Notes: generated by a model from the sequence alone, not told the origin. A stretch of DNA of 22,574 bases from UBA5794 sp965368815 (GCA_965368815.1 CBDUOH010000033.1:1-22574); one strand, 5' to 3'. Shown: positions 15,328-22,574, counted from the first letter of the stretch. Translations and numbers: made by a program.

Positions 15328-15719
15328 CCGGGCAGTGCGACCGCTGCAGCGAAAATGCCGACCGCAAGCACAAGGATCACGAGCTGCGTGATGCCTCGCA
15401 TCGCGCCAGACAGACGTCGTGCGAACACCTGGTGAACACCCACGGCGACGAGGGCGACCGTGATCAGGGTCCATTTGACCTGGAACACAGCGGGATCCGC
15501 CCATCCGACGTTGTAGTAGAGCCACAAACCGCTTGCGATGGCCACTCCCATGGCGGACCATGAGACGCTGCTGAAGCGCCGGGCCATGGCTCGCAGGACC
15601 TCCCGGTCGTCAGTCTGGTTGCGCACCGCTGGTACCAGGGCGCCCAACACGATCACACCGCCGCCCCACACGGCGGCGCCAAGAAGATGGATCAGTTTGA
15701 AAACCTCGACTGCATCCAT
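15324..15719 (-). CDS. CopD-like four-helix membrane protein
   Basis: The product is 131 residues from ATG 15719, four bases after the PAC2 gene stop; an in-frame reading from 15809 adds an unlikely polar leader. It has four hydrophobic segments. The first, FKLIHLLGAAVWGGGVIVLGAL, carries the H-L-L-G-x-x-x-W pattern of CopD/YphA-type membrane proteins, with His11 and Trp18. CopD proteins are linked to copper import, but this gene sits with a PAC2 and a YyaL gene and 5 kb from the copper operon, so the role is not clear. Probably co-transcribed with PAC2. Confidence 0.7.
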   Translation of the reverse strand: MDAVEVFKLIHLLGAAVWGGGVIVLGALVPAVRNQTDDREVLRAMARRFSSVSWSAMGVAIASGLWLYYNVGWADPAVFQVKWTLITVALVAVGVHQVFARRLSGAMRGITQLVILVLAVGIFAAAVALPG

Positions 15720-15723
15720 CGAA

Positions 15724-16623
15724 TCAGGAGTCGCCCTCAAGGAAGCGGACGATCTCGTCGACCAGTTCATCTGCGTGTTCCGGGTCGAGTGACGGAGGTG
15801 GCGGATCAACGTGCTTTCGAGGTCCGCTCAGCGAGCCAAGCACCGGTTCGTCGTAGGTGTCGATCTCCTCGAGGAACTCATCGAGATCGGTGCCGGCTTC
15901 CTCGATCGCCGCATCGACCCGCTCGGTGTATTCGGCGTCGATCGCGATCAACTCTGACGTATCGATGTGGAGGTTGGTGAGGTCTGAGATCTTTTCGATG
16001 ATCGCGAGGACTGCACGCGGGTAGGGGTTCCCGCTGAGATACGGCGGCGTCGCAGCCCACATCGAGATCGAGCGCATTCCGGCTTCCTTGCACGCTCCCT
16101 GGACGACGCCCACAATGCCGGTCGGCCCTGAGTAAGTGGTCGAATCAAGTCCGCTGCGCACGACGCTGATCGAATCCATGGCGACACCCGACAGGTGTAC
16201 CGGTTCGTTGTGTCCGGTTGCCCCGACGAACGCACCGACGAGGATCACGTCCTCAACACCGATGTCGCTCAGCACCTCGACGAGCGAACGAGAGAAGGTC
16301 TTCCACTTGAAGTTCGGTTCTGGACCCGTGACCACGATCAGGTCGCGGTCGTCGTTCTTCCGGCTGATGGCCGTGAAAGTGACCGTCGGCCACGTCATCC
16401 CCTGCGCCACCCCACCGCGGATGTCGATGGACGGACGGTGCTGCTGGAAGTCATAGAACGGATCCGGTTCGATCTCGGCGAACGTCGTCGTGATCTCATG
16501 TGACTCAAGAATGAAGTTGGCCGAGTTCGACGCAACGTCGCACGCATCATTCCAGCCACCGAAAGCAATGATGGCCGTGGGGCGCCTGACAGGAGGCTGC
16601 TGTTGGCGTCGGATCACATCCAT
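15724..16623 (-). CDS. PAC2-family protein (proteasome-assembly-chaperone-like)
   Basis: From ATG 16623 the product is 299 residues. It opens with an Arg/Gln/Pro-rich stretch, then AIIAFGGWNDACDVASNSANF, the usual start of the actinobacterial PAC2 family. It continues with LIVVTGPEPNFKWKTFSRSL, VILVGAFVGATGHNEPV and SMWAATPPYLSGNPYP, and ends in an acidic C-terminal region. PAC2 domains occur in eukaryotic proteasome-assembly chaperones; the bacterial function is not established. The start at 16623 rather than 16641 is favoured because a TACGCT box lies seven bases before it, and the upstream ATG lies above that box. Confidence 0.88.
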   Translation of the reverse strand: MDVIRRQQQPPVRRPTAIIAFGGWNDACDVASNSANFILESHEITTTFAEIEPDPFYDFQQHRPSIDIRGGVAQGMTWPTVTFTAISRKNDDRDLIVVTGPEPNFKWKTFSRSLVEVLSDIGVEDVILVGAFVGATGHNEPVHLSGVAMDSISVVRSGLDSTTYSGPTGIVGVVQGACKEAGMRSISMWAATPPYLSGNPYPRAVLAIIEKISDLTNLHIDTSELIAIDAEYTERVDAAIEEAGTDLDEFLEEIDTYDEPVLGSLSGPRKHVDPPPPSLDPEHADELVDEIVRFLEGDS

Positions 16624-16630
16624 GGGCGGA

Positions 16631-16636
16631 AGCGTA
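16631..16636 (-). promoter_or_regulatory. Leaderless-type -10 box (TACGCT) of the PAC2 gene
   Basis: TACGCT on the minus strand is separated from ATG 16623 by TCCGCCC (seven bases), with no Shine-Dalgarno. If it is real, the upstream ATG at 16641 cannot be on the mRNA. Confidence 0.45.
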
Positions 16637-16678
16637 CCCATCAGCGCGATTTGACGGTTGCGCGGATTGCCGGTTCCG

Positions 16679-18703
16679 TCATACAGCCAGGAGTGACGTC
16701 AATTCGGCGCCCGTGTGCACCGGCAACTCGCACGCAAGGCGCTGGCATACATACGCTGTCGGCGTCGCTGACGCCGGCCGGTCGTCGAGGAGCGGTACCA
16801 CCGACCGGTTCCCCCGGTTGACCGCGACGACCGAGGCGGGGCGGTACGTGCTCCAGTACGTGTCGATGAGGTCGTCGATGGCCTCGGAGGTACCCGTGAT
16901 TGCAACCTCCTTGACTCCTGCGGTGTGGGCCGACCAGACAGCGAGCGACTGCCCGGCGAACGACGGGTGTCGCAGCGCCACCACCGACATGGTCGCCATC
17001 GTCCGCTCCAACTCGTCAAGGGCCGAGAGATCCCCGGTGAAGGCGCTGTGGATCTGGAGGGCCTCCATGGCGAGGGCATTGTCCGATGGCGTCGGGTTGT
17101 CCTGGATGTTCTTGGGTCGCGTGATCAGGTCCTCGGCGTCGTCCGCAGTCGCATAGAAGCCTCCTTCCGGGTCGGCGAACCGTGACCGGAGTGTCTGCAC
17201 CAAGCCTTCGGCCGTGGTGAACCATCGGTCGTCGCCAGTCGTCTGGAACAGTGTGTACAACCCGAGAGCGACGGAAGCAACGTCATCGGCAAAGGCCGGT
17301 ACGCCCGGCTTGTCACGCCAGGACCGCACCAATGTGCCGTCAGGGGACCCTGTCGTCGTGAGGAAATGTGCGATGGACATGGCTCGGGTGGTGTACCGAT
17401 CGCTCTTGAGGATCGCCCCCGCTTCGGCGAATGCTCGGAGGGCGAGACCGTTCCACGCAGCAACGACCTTGTCGTCACGACCGGGGGGCACCCGTGTTCC
17501 CCTGACGGCACGGAGGGCGGCGTCGATGCGGTTGCGTGCCGATTCCAGTTCCTCGCTTGTCAACCCGTGCTGTGTGGCGATCGATGCAAGGTCGCTCGAC
17601 CGTGTCGGTATGTTGGCACCCTCGAAGTTGCCGGACTCGGTGAACCCGTAGATGTCTGCAGCCAGGGGGAGGTCGTCGCCGAGGACGGATTCCAACTCGC
17701 TCCATGTCCACACGGCGAACTTGCCCTCGATGCCCTCGCTGTCGGCATCCTCGGCAGCATGGAGGCCACCCGAGGGATCAACCATCGTCGTGTCGAGCCA
17801 ATCGAGTACCTCCACGGCGGTCGTGAGGAACCGTTGGTCGCCGGTGAGATTCCAGGTGGACAGATACAGCTTGGCGAGGAGCGCGTTGTCATACAACATC
17901 TTCTCGAAATGGGGTACCAGCCACATCTCATCGACGCTGTAGCGTGCAAAACCTCCCGTGATGTGGTCGTAGATCCCTCCTCGGCCCATCCGTTCGAGGC
18001 TGACCGTGAGCATCCTGAGTGCGGATGAGCCCTCATCGGTTTCGGGATGGAACGCTGCGTACCGCAGGAGGAATTCGAGCGTCGGCACCTGGGGGAACTT
18101 CGGCGCACCTCCGAAGCCGCCGTTCGTCGAATCGAACGTCCTTCCTATGGCCCGCACGGCTTCAGCGAGGTCGTCCGGGGAAGGAACAGGGCCCCGGGGG
18201 GGAAGCCCCTTGCCGATTGCCTCGGTGATCGATGCTGCCTGGGATAGCGCTCCCTCACGGTTGTTCGTCCAGGCGTCGTGGATCGCTTCCATGACGTCAC
18301 CGAATGAAGGATGATGTCCCATCGCCTGCTTCGGGTAATAGGTCCCGGCGTAGATGGGGCGCCGGTCCGGAGTCAGGAACACCGTCATGGGCCACCCTCC
18401 ACGACCAGACACCGCCGTGACCGCGTCCATGTAGACACGGTCGACATCGGGCCGCTCTTCACGGTCGACTTTGACGTTCACGAAGTGGGAGTTCATGTAT
18501 CGGGCCGTCGCGTCGTCCTCGAACGATTCGTGGGCCATCACGTGACACCAGTGGCAGGACGAGTATCCGACCGACAGAAGGATCGGCACATCGCGCTCGG
18601 CGGCTTCTGCAAACGCTTCTGGCCCCCATTCGTACCAGTCGACGGGGTTGTCGGCGTGCTGCTTCAGGTACGGGGATGTTGCATGTGCAAGTCGGTTGGC
18701 CAT
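16679..18703 (-). CDS. YyaL-like thioredoxin-domain protein (DUF255 / spermatogenesis-associated protein 20 family)
   Basis: The product is 674 residues from ATG 18703; a GTG at 18712 is possible. The N-terminal thioredoxin-like domain (about 1-165) has the conserved ATSPYLKQHADNPVDW and LSVGYSSCHWCHVMAHESFE, with the CHWC pair at residues 50 and 53. The rest is an alpha/alpha toroid like N-acylglucosamine epimerases or glycoside hydrolases, with GGFGGAPKFPQ (about 200) and the DADSEG motif (near 323). The family is widespread but of unknown enzyme activity. A TATCGT box seven bases before the ATG supports this start. Confidence 0.93.
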   Translation of the reverse strand: MANRLAHATSPYLKQHADNPVDWYEWGPEAFAEAAERDVPILLSVGYSSCHWCHVMAHESFEDDATARYMNSHFVNVKVDREERPDVDRVYMDAVTAVSGRGGWPMTVFLTPDRRPIYAGTYYPKQAMGHHPSFGDVMEAIHDAWTNNREGALSQAASITEAIGKGLPPRGPVPSPDDLAEAVRAIGRTFDSTNGGFGGAPKFPQVPTLEFLLRYAAFHPETDEGSSALRMLTVSLERMGRGGIYDHITGGFARYSVDEMWLVPHFEKMLYDNALLAKLYLSTWNLTGDQRFLTTAVEVLDWLDTTMVDPSGGLHAAEDADSEGIEGKFAVWTWSELESVLGDDLPLAADIYGFTESGNFEGANIPTRSSDLASIATQHGLTSEELESARNRIDAALRAVRGTRVPPGRDDKVVAAWNGLALRAFAEAGAILKSDRYTTRAMSIAHFLTTTGSPDGTLVRSWRDKPGVPAFADDVASVALGLYTLFQTTGDDRWFTTAEGLVQTLRSRFADPEGGFYATADDAEDLITRPKNIQDNPTPSDNALAMEALQIHSAFTGDLSALDELERTMATMSVVALRHPSFAGQSLAVWSAHTAGVKEVAITGTSEAIDDLIDTYWSTYRPASVVAVNRGNRSVVPLLDDRPASATPTAYVCQRLACELPVHTGAELTSLLAV

Positions 18704-18710
18704 ACCGGTC

Positions 18711-18716
18711 ACGATA
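18711..18716 (-). promoter_or_regulatory. Leaderless-type -10 box (TATCGT) of the YyaL-like gene
   Basis: TATCGT on the minus strand is separated from ATG 18703 by GACCGGT (seven bases); it overlaps the alternative GTG, which argues against that start. Confidence 0.45.
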
Positions 18717-18778
18717 TACCCCCTGCGCAGACCGGATCACGGCGGGGGTGGACCAGCCCCGTCGGGTTGCCGGGTCGC

Positions 18779-18784
18779 TACCGT
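18779..18784 (+). promoter_or_regulatory. Candidate -10 box (TACCGT) of the antitoxin gene
   Basis: TACCGT is 29 bases before ATG 18814 and leaves a leader with AAGGAG (18802-18807). No clear -35 was seen. Confidence 0.35.
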
Positions 18785-18813
18785 TGGCGTGTACCCATCA
18801 CAAGGAGCATGAC

Positions 18814-18996
18814 ATGGGATTCCTGGACAAAGCGAAAAACCTCTTGGGCGACCACAAGGACAAGGTTGAGCAAGGCATCGAGAAGGCTGCAGATCTTGTC
18901 GACGACAAGACCGGCGGCAAGTACTCCGAGCACATCGACACGGGGGCCGACAAGGCCAAGGATGTCATCGAGGGTCTGGCCGACGAGGAGGAGTGA
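18814..18996 (+). CDS. MT0933 (Rv0909)-type antitoxin family protein
   Basis: The product is 60 residues from ATG 18814, set by AAGGAG six bases upstream. MGFLDKAKNLLGDHKDKVEQ, then GIEKAADLVDDKTGGKY and a charged tail ending DEEE, match the MT0933_antitoxin family. The whole chain is highly charged, rich in Lys/Asp/Glu and predicted helical or disordered. Family members are paired with toxins in mycobacteria, but neither neighbour (YyaL-like upstream, copA convergent downstream) resembles a toxin. The label may therefore reflect similarity only; many actinobacteria have solitary copies. Confidence 0.75.
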   Translation: MGFLDKAKNLLGDHKDKVEQGIEKAADLVDDKTGGKYSEHIDTGADKAKDVIEGLADEEE

Positions 18997-19022
18997 CCCC
19001 CTCGCCGGCCCTGTCGTGACCG

Positions 19023-21215
19023 CTACGCGAACCGTCGGAGCCTGAGCGAGTTCAGCACGACGGATACCGACGAGAACGCCATGGCGCCTGCCGCGACGGC
19101 CGGGTTGAGGAACCCGAACGCCGCCAGCGGGATTGCCGCCGTGTTGTAGGCGAAGGCCCAGAACAGGTTCTGACGGATCGTCGAGAAGGTTGCCCGCGCC
19201 AGGCGAATTGCTGTGACGGACAGCTTCGGGTCTCCAGACATCAGAACGACATCGCCCGACTCGATGGCGATGTCAGATCCGGATCCAACGGCCATGCCGA
19301 GGTCGGCAACGGTAAGCGCTGGGGAATCGTTGATGCCGTCACCCACGAATGCGACTGTGCGGCCCTTCTCCTGCATGGCCGTGATGGCGGCCGACTTGTC
19401 GCCAGGCAGCAGGTCGGCGACGACGTGGTCGATGCCGAGCTGGTTACCGATGGCTTTGCCGACCCGTTCGCTGTCCCCGGTGAGCATGGCCGTGGCGATC
19501 TGCTCGCTGTGGAGTGCCATGATTGCGGCTTCGGACGTGTCCCGGATCGAGTCGGCAACGCTCAGGACGCCCCGAACGGTTCCGTCGACGGCTCCGAGGA
19601 ATGTCGTGTTCCCCGACTCAGCAACCCGGTCGAACCGGGTTCGCCATTCCGATACCCCACCGGTGCCGATGGCCTCGAGGTAGGACGGTGTTCCGACGGC
19701 GACGTGTGTTCCTCCGACAACCCCGATCACTCCCTTGCCCTGGACCGACCGGAAGTCGTCCGGTGTGCTGAGGGTGATGTCGGCTTCCTCGGCGCCGAGG
19801 GCAACCGCTTTGCCGATCGGATGCTCGGATGCGGATTCGAGCGAGCCGACAAGACGGAGAAACTCGTTGCGGTCCATGTCGGTTTCGGTGGCCACGAGCG
19901 TCATGGCGCCCCGTGTCAGCGTCCCGGTCTTGTCGAACACGACGATGTCGGTGTCACGAGCCCGTTCGAACACTTCTGCGTTCTTGAACAGGACGCCGAG
20001 CTCGGCACCCCGACCGGATCCGACCATGATGGCGGTCGGCGTGGCCAATCCGAGGGCGCACGGGCACGCGATGATCAGAACAGCCACTGCGTACTCGATC
20101 GAGCGGGCAACATCCCCTGAACCGATCAACCATGCGAAGAACACGACCACAGCAATCGCAATGACCGTCGGGACGAAGACTCCCGAGACCCGGTCGGCCA
20201 GCTTCTGTACGGGAGCTTTGGTCGCTTGGGCATCCTCGACGAGGCGCATGATCTGGGACAGGGCGGTGTTCGGGCCCACGTTGGTGACGCGCACCTCAAG
20301 ACGTCCCTGCTGGTTGACCGTGGCGGCGAACACCGAGGAACCCGGTGTCTTCGTCGCGGGGACGCTCTCGCCGGTGAGCATCGATTCGTCGACACCGGAG
20401 GTGCCGGAAACGACATCGCCATCGGCGGGAATCCGCTCGCCGGGAAGGACCACGACGATGTTGCCCGGTGCGAGTTCGATCGGGTCCACCATCACCTCGC
20501 GCCCGTCCCTCACGAGTCGGGCCTGCTTGGCGCCCAATTCCGCCAGCCTGGCGATGGCGTTCGACGCCTGACCCTTGGCCCTGGCTTCGAAGTAGCGCCC
20601 GACGAGGATCAGGGTGATGATCATCGCCGCCGTTTCGAAGAAGACAAAAGCCCCACCGGACGACATGTGGTCGCCCTCCATGACGGCGGTTGCCCCCTTC
20701 GTGAACAGAACGAACGTCGAGAAGGCCCAGGCGGTAAGGGTGCCGACCGAGATGAGCGTGTCCATTGCCGGTGACATCGAGCTCACCTGTTTCAGCGTTG
20801 CGCTGTGGAACTGGTGCCCGAACACAAACACCACGATGCTGGTCAGGAGGAACTGCACCCACGGGTTCCATGTTGTTTGGGGTCCCACCATCGCCAACCA
20901 CATGACCGGCGCCGTCAGGACGGCGGCTCCGATCACTCGCTTGAGTTGAGCCGCCGCCTCGGCGTTGTATCGCTCGGCAATCGGTCGACGATCGTCGTCT
21001 GGACCGATCTCGGTGATCGAGTAGCCGATCTTGGAAACAGCAGCGCGTAGCGCCTCCAGATCGGTACCCGCCAGAACGTTCGCACGGGCTTCCTGGCCGG
21101 CGAAGTTGACGACCGCCGAGTCGACCCCATCCTGCTTGCCGAGCACGCGCTCGATACGGACGGCGCACGAAGCGCAGGTCATCCCCTCGACATCGAATCG
21201 GACAGTGTCGGTCAC
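19023..21215 (-). CDS. copA: Cu(I)-exporting P1B-type ATPase
   Basis: The product is 730 residues from GTG 21215. An N-terminal heavy-metal domain has GMTCASC (11-17; C14 and C17). The actuator loop has TGES (281-284), the metal-site helix CPC (384-386), the phosphorylation motif DKTGT (Asp428), SEHP (463-466), TGDSE (579-583) and GDGINDSP (625-632). YN (690-691) and MAFSS (712-716) in the last helices complete the Cu(I) group-1B site. It pumps Cu(I) out of the cytoplasm using ATP. It starts four bases after the copZ stop and is the last gene of the copper operon. Confidence 0.96.
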   Translation of the reverse strand: MTDTVRFDVEGMTCASCAVRIERVLGKQDGVDSAVVNFAGQEARANVLAGTDLEALRAAVSKIGYSITEIGPDDDRRPIAERYNAEAAAQLKRVIGAAVLTAPVMWLAMVGPQTTWNPWVQFLLTSIVVFVFGHQFHSATLKQVSSMSPAMDTLISVGTLTAWAFSTFVLFTKGATAVMEGDHMSSGGAFVFFETAAMIITLILVGRYFEARAKGQASNAIARLAELGAKQARLVRDGREVMVDPIELAPGNIVVVLPGERIPADGDVVSGTSGVDESMLTGESVPATKTPGSSVFAATVNQQGRLEVRVTNVGPNTALSQIMRLVEDAQATKAPVQKLADRVSGVFVPTVIAIAVVVFFAWLIGSGDVARSIEYAVAVLIIACPCALGLATPTAIMVGSGRGAELGVLFKNAEVFERARDTDIVVFDKTGTLTRGAMTLVATETDMDRNEFLRLVGSLESASEHPIGKAVALGAEEADITLSTPDDFRSVQGKGVIGVVGGTHVAVGTPSYLEAIGTGGVSEWRTRFDRVAESGNTTFLGAVDGTVRGVLSVADSIRDTSEAAIMALHSEQIATAMLTGDSERVGKAIGNQLGIDHVVADLLPGDKSAAITAMQEKGRTVAFVGDGINDSPALTVADLGMAVGSGSDIAIESGDVVLMSGDPKLSVTAIRLARATFSTIRQNLFWAFAYNTAAIPLAAFGFLNPAVAAGAMAFSSVSVVLNSLRLRRFA

Positions 21216-21219
21216 TGAG

Positions 21220-21432
21220 TCAGCCCGCCGCTACTTCGTAGCCCTGGTCGCCGATCGCCTCGATGATGGTGTCGAGGCTCACAGAATCAGCGTCGTAGTT
21301 CACACGCACGTTGCGAGCTTCGATGGAGACTTCGGCCCTGCCCACACCTTCGAGTGGGTTCAGTGCGCCCTCGATCGATTCCTTGCAGTGGTTGCACGAG
21401 ATATCGGGAACGGACAGTGTGATGTCTTTCAT
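21220..21432 (-). CDS. copZ: Copper chaperone (heavy-metal-associated domain)
   Basis: The product is 70 residues. PDISCNHCKESIEGAL has the metal-binding CxxC (C13 and C16), and DQGYEVAAG ends the single ferredoxin-like HMA domain. It would carry Cu(I) to CopA or to CsoR. The ATG overlaps the csoR stop as ATGA, so translation is coupled, and copA starts four bases downstream. Confidence 0.93.
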   Translation of the reverse strand: MKDITLSVPDISCNHCKESIEGALNPLEGVGRAEVSIEARNVRVNYDADSVSLDTIIEAIGDQGYEVAAG

Positions 21433-21719
21433 GGATTGGCCTTTCTACGGGGGAGCGATGGTGCATACCGGAGCGTTTCGAGGAGTTCGTCCACGACTTG
21501 CTCCGAGCGGCCGTTCTTCACATGCTCAAGCACGCACGTCTCGACGTGGTTCTGGAGGAGGACACGGTTCACTCCTTCAAGTGAACCCTGCAGCGCTGAG
21601 ACCTGTTTCATGACGTCGGGGCAGTACTGCTCCTCTTCGACCATGCGGATCACAGCGTCAACATGTCCACGCACCGTCTTGAGACGGTTGAGCGCTGATG
21701 TCTTGTGTTCTGGCTTCAT
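21429..21719 (-). CDS. csoR: CsoR-type copper-sensing repressor
   Basis: The product is 96 residues, all helical in the family. RLKTVRGHVDAVIRMVEEEQYCPDVMKQVSAL and QNHVETCVLEHV carry the Cu(I) ligands Cys33, His58 and Cys62 (the C-H-C triad of CsoR; RcnR-type nickel/cobalt sensors differ in their ligands). It represses the operon until Cu(I) binds. A GC-rich operator lies directly before the gene and overlaps its -10 box, so it is autoregulated. First gene of csoR-copZ-copA. Confidence 0.95.
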   Translation of the reverse strand: MKPEHKTSALNRLKTVRGHVDAVIRMVEEEQYCPDVMKQVSALQGSLEGVNRVLLQNHVETCVLEHVKNGRSEQVVDELLETLRYAPSLPRRKANP

Positions 21720-21726
21720 GCGGTTG

Positions 21727-21732
21727 AGTATA
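21727..21732 (-). promoter_or_regulatory. Leaderless-type -10 box (TATACT) of the csoR operon
   Basis: TATACT on the minus strand ends seven bases before ATG 21719, with CAACCGC between and no Shine-Dalgarno. It is the closest match to TATAAT among the boxes found here, and the operator lies on it. TTGTAC (21754-21759) is a -35-like hexamer but the spacer would be 21 bases. Confidence 0.6.
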
Positions 21733-21757
21733 CCCCTCCCCGGGTGGGGGTGGGTAC
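21728..21757. promoter_or_regulatory. CsoR operator
   Basis: A near-palindrome pairs GTATACCCC on the left with GGGGTGGGTAC on the right around a C/G-rich centre (TCCCCGGGTG). This is the known CsoR box pattern of GTA-type ends and C-tract/G-tract halves. It lies 8-38 bases before csoR and covers the -10 region, fitting simple blocking of RNA polymerase relieved by Cu(I). Confidence 0.8.
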
Positions 21758-21772
21758 AAAAGTTTCAACCAC

Positions 21773-21937
21773 TCAAACGCGCAACATCTTCCCGATACGT
21801 CTCGCCGTGATGACCGATCCTGCGGTGCCGAGTGCCGTCAGGTACAGGACGTTGATGACCATGGTCCATTGGAGTACGCCGAGGGTCAGTCCCCGGACGA
21901 GGGCGACACCCCGGCGACCGTGAGCCCGGCCGTCAAT
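21773..21937 (-). pseudogene. Remnant of an ABC-2-type transporter permease (C-terminal end only)
   Basis: An open frame of 54 codons reads HGRRGVALVRGLTLGVLQW, then TMVINVLYLTALGTAGSVIT and ARRIGKMLRV, ending in a stop at 21773. This resembles the last helix and tail of ABC-2 permeases of the NodJ/DrrB type, where HGV-x-L-x-RGLTLG precedes a final helix and an xRRLxR tail. An in-frame TGA sits just upstream at 21938-21940, and there is no plausible start codon before the Met in TMVIN. The frame abuts the end of the next gene, so the 5' part is missing. Family call is from pattern memory. Confidence 0.45.
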
Positions 21938-22574
21938 TCAGTCTGGGAATGTAGTGACACAGGACACGGCTCGATGCCCGGCCCTTCTCAGTGGAGAAGT
22001 TCTCGCTGGCTGGTCCCTCGAACTCGATGAGGACATAGAGCTGTTCGGTGTCTGGGTTGTCGGCCTCCGGATCTTCCCAGGGGGCGCCGAGTTGAGCAGT
22101 GAAGTGGGCATAGCTGACGCTTGCCGAACCAGGCCCGGTGGCACTCCACTCCTCGCCCGATTCCTCGTCGTAAAAGCCCCAGGTGACGGTGCCGTCACCG
22201 TTGTCCGACATCGAAAACGACGAGTGCATCTCCCGGTTCCTGGTGGCGTGGAAACTCGCCTGAGCCACGACGAGTCCGTCGGCGGTCTGGATGATGGAGC
22301 AATTGCCCACGGTAGCAAGGGGATACGCTCTGCCTCCAATATTGAACTCTGTCGTCCAGATTGGATCATCGCCTATGAAGCCGGCGGTTTTCCCGCCAGC
22401 AGTCACCTGGGCGTACGCCGTGAGGAACATCCAATTGTGGTCCGGCGGTTCGTCGGTGGGAGTCATCTCCGAGAAATCAGGCGGCGTTCTGTCGATCGGG
22501 AAGGGTGTGGTTGGGCTCGGCTCCGTTCCGGAGGGTGCCGTCGTCGACCCCCCGTCCGGTGATGGTGTGTCCGC
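21933..22574 (-). CDS. Probable exported protein with Pro/Thr/Ser linker (5' truncated)
   Basis: The frame is open to the window edge, giving at least 213 residues. An internal Met codon at 22466 is unlikely to be the start because the frame continues upstream through a Pro/Thr/Ser-rich, Gly-containing stretch of about 30 residues (SPDGGSTTAPSGTEPSPTTP), typical of the linker after a lipobox or signal peptide. The folded part begins near WMFLTAYAQVTAGGKTAG and includes WSATGPGSASVSYAHFTAQLGAPWE, probably mostly beta strands, with two Cys that could form a disulfide. I do not recognise the family. It probably sits outside the membrane, but the signal region lies beyond the window. Confidence 0.65.
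   Translation of the reverse strand, partial: ADTPSPDGGSTTAPSGTEPSPTTPFPIDRTPPDFSEMTPTDEPPDHNWMFLTAYAQVTAGGKTAGFIGDDPIWTTEFNIGGRAYPLATVGNCSIIQTADGLVVAQASFHATRNREMHSSFSMSDNGDGTVTWGFYDEESGEEWSATGPGSASVSYAHFTAQLGAPWEDPEADNPDTEQLYVLIEFEGPASENFSTEKGRASSRVLCHYIPRLN

Overview
The window is GC-rich (about 60-65% by eye), densely coded DNA from what looks like an actinobacterium. The evidence is a 30-codon bS22 ribosomal protein gene, an MT0933-type antitoxin, a PAC2-family protein, a small two-helix membrane protein of an actinobacterial family, many GTG starts and apparently leaderless genes. The mix would suit an Acidimicrobiia-like lineage, but the window cannot fix the class. No prophage, IS element, CRISPR array, tRNA or rRNA was seen. 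No gene-free stretch exceeds 300 bases; the longest is 21720-21932, which holds the csoR control region and a gene remnant.

Layout. 1-633: 3' part of an NHL-type beta-propeller gene. 685-2519 (+): small membrane protein, double GNAT acetyltransferase, GlsB/YeaQ-type membrane protein. 2516-5174 (-): ECF-like sigma factor gene overlapping a gene for a membrane-anchored, internally duplicated extracytoplasmic protein, then an NTF2-like gene. 5263-7009 (-): MFS transporter and a DUF1697 protein. 7075-7509 (+): SRPBCC protein. 7506-10908: complete enzyme set of the arginine deiminase pathway, with arcC-arcB on the minus strand and arcA diverging on the plus strand. 10994-12735 (+): CDF metal transporter overlapping homoserine kinase. 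12728-13905 (-): class-I glutamine-amidotransferase-like hydrolase and low-molecular-weight phosphatase. 14045-15327 (+): bS22 with a strong hairpin, then a class-V aminotransferase-fold enzyme. 15324-18703 (-): YyaL/DUF255 protein, PAC2 protein, CopD-like membrane protein. 18814-18996 (+): MT0933-type antitoxin. 19023-21719 (-): csoR-copZ-copA copper efflux operon with its operator. 21773-21937 (-): apparent C-terminal remnant of an ABC-2 permease. 21933-22574 (-): secreted-type protein cut by the window edge.

Working together. Two units have clear pathways. ArcA, ArcB and ArcC turn arginine into ornithine, ammonia, CO2 and ATP. CsoR, CopZ and CopA sense, carry and expel Cu(I), and the operator lies on the csoR -10 box. 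The least explained unit is the sigma factor with its overlapping membrane protein, which carries two homologous copies of a roughly 145-residue domain with identical 52-residue cysteine spacing.

Two window-wide patterns stand out. Eight genes have a TANNNT -10-like box 6-8 bases before the start codon, most of them without a usable Shine-Dalgarno, which points to leaderless mRNAs. Four of five convergent gene pairs overlap at their stop codons, three of them through an interlocked CTAG or TTAG.
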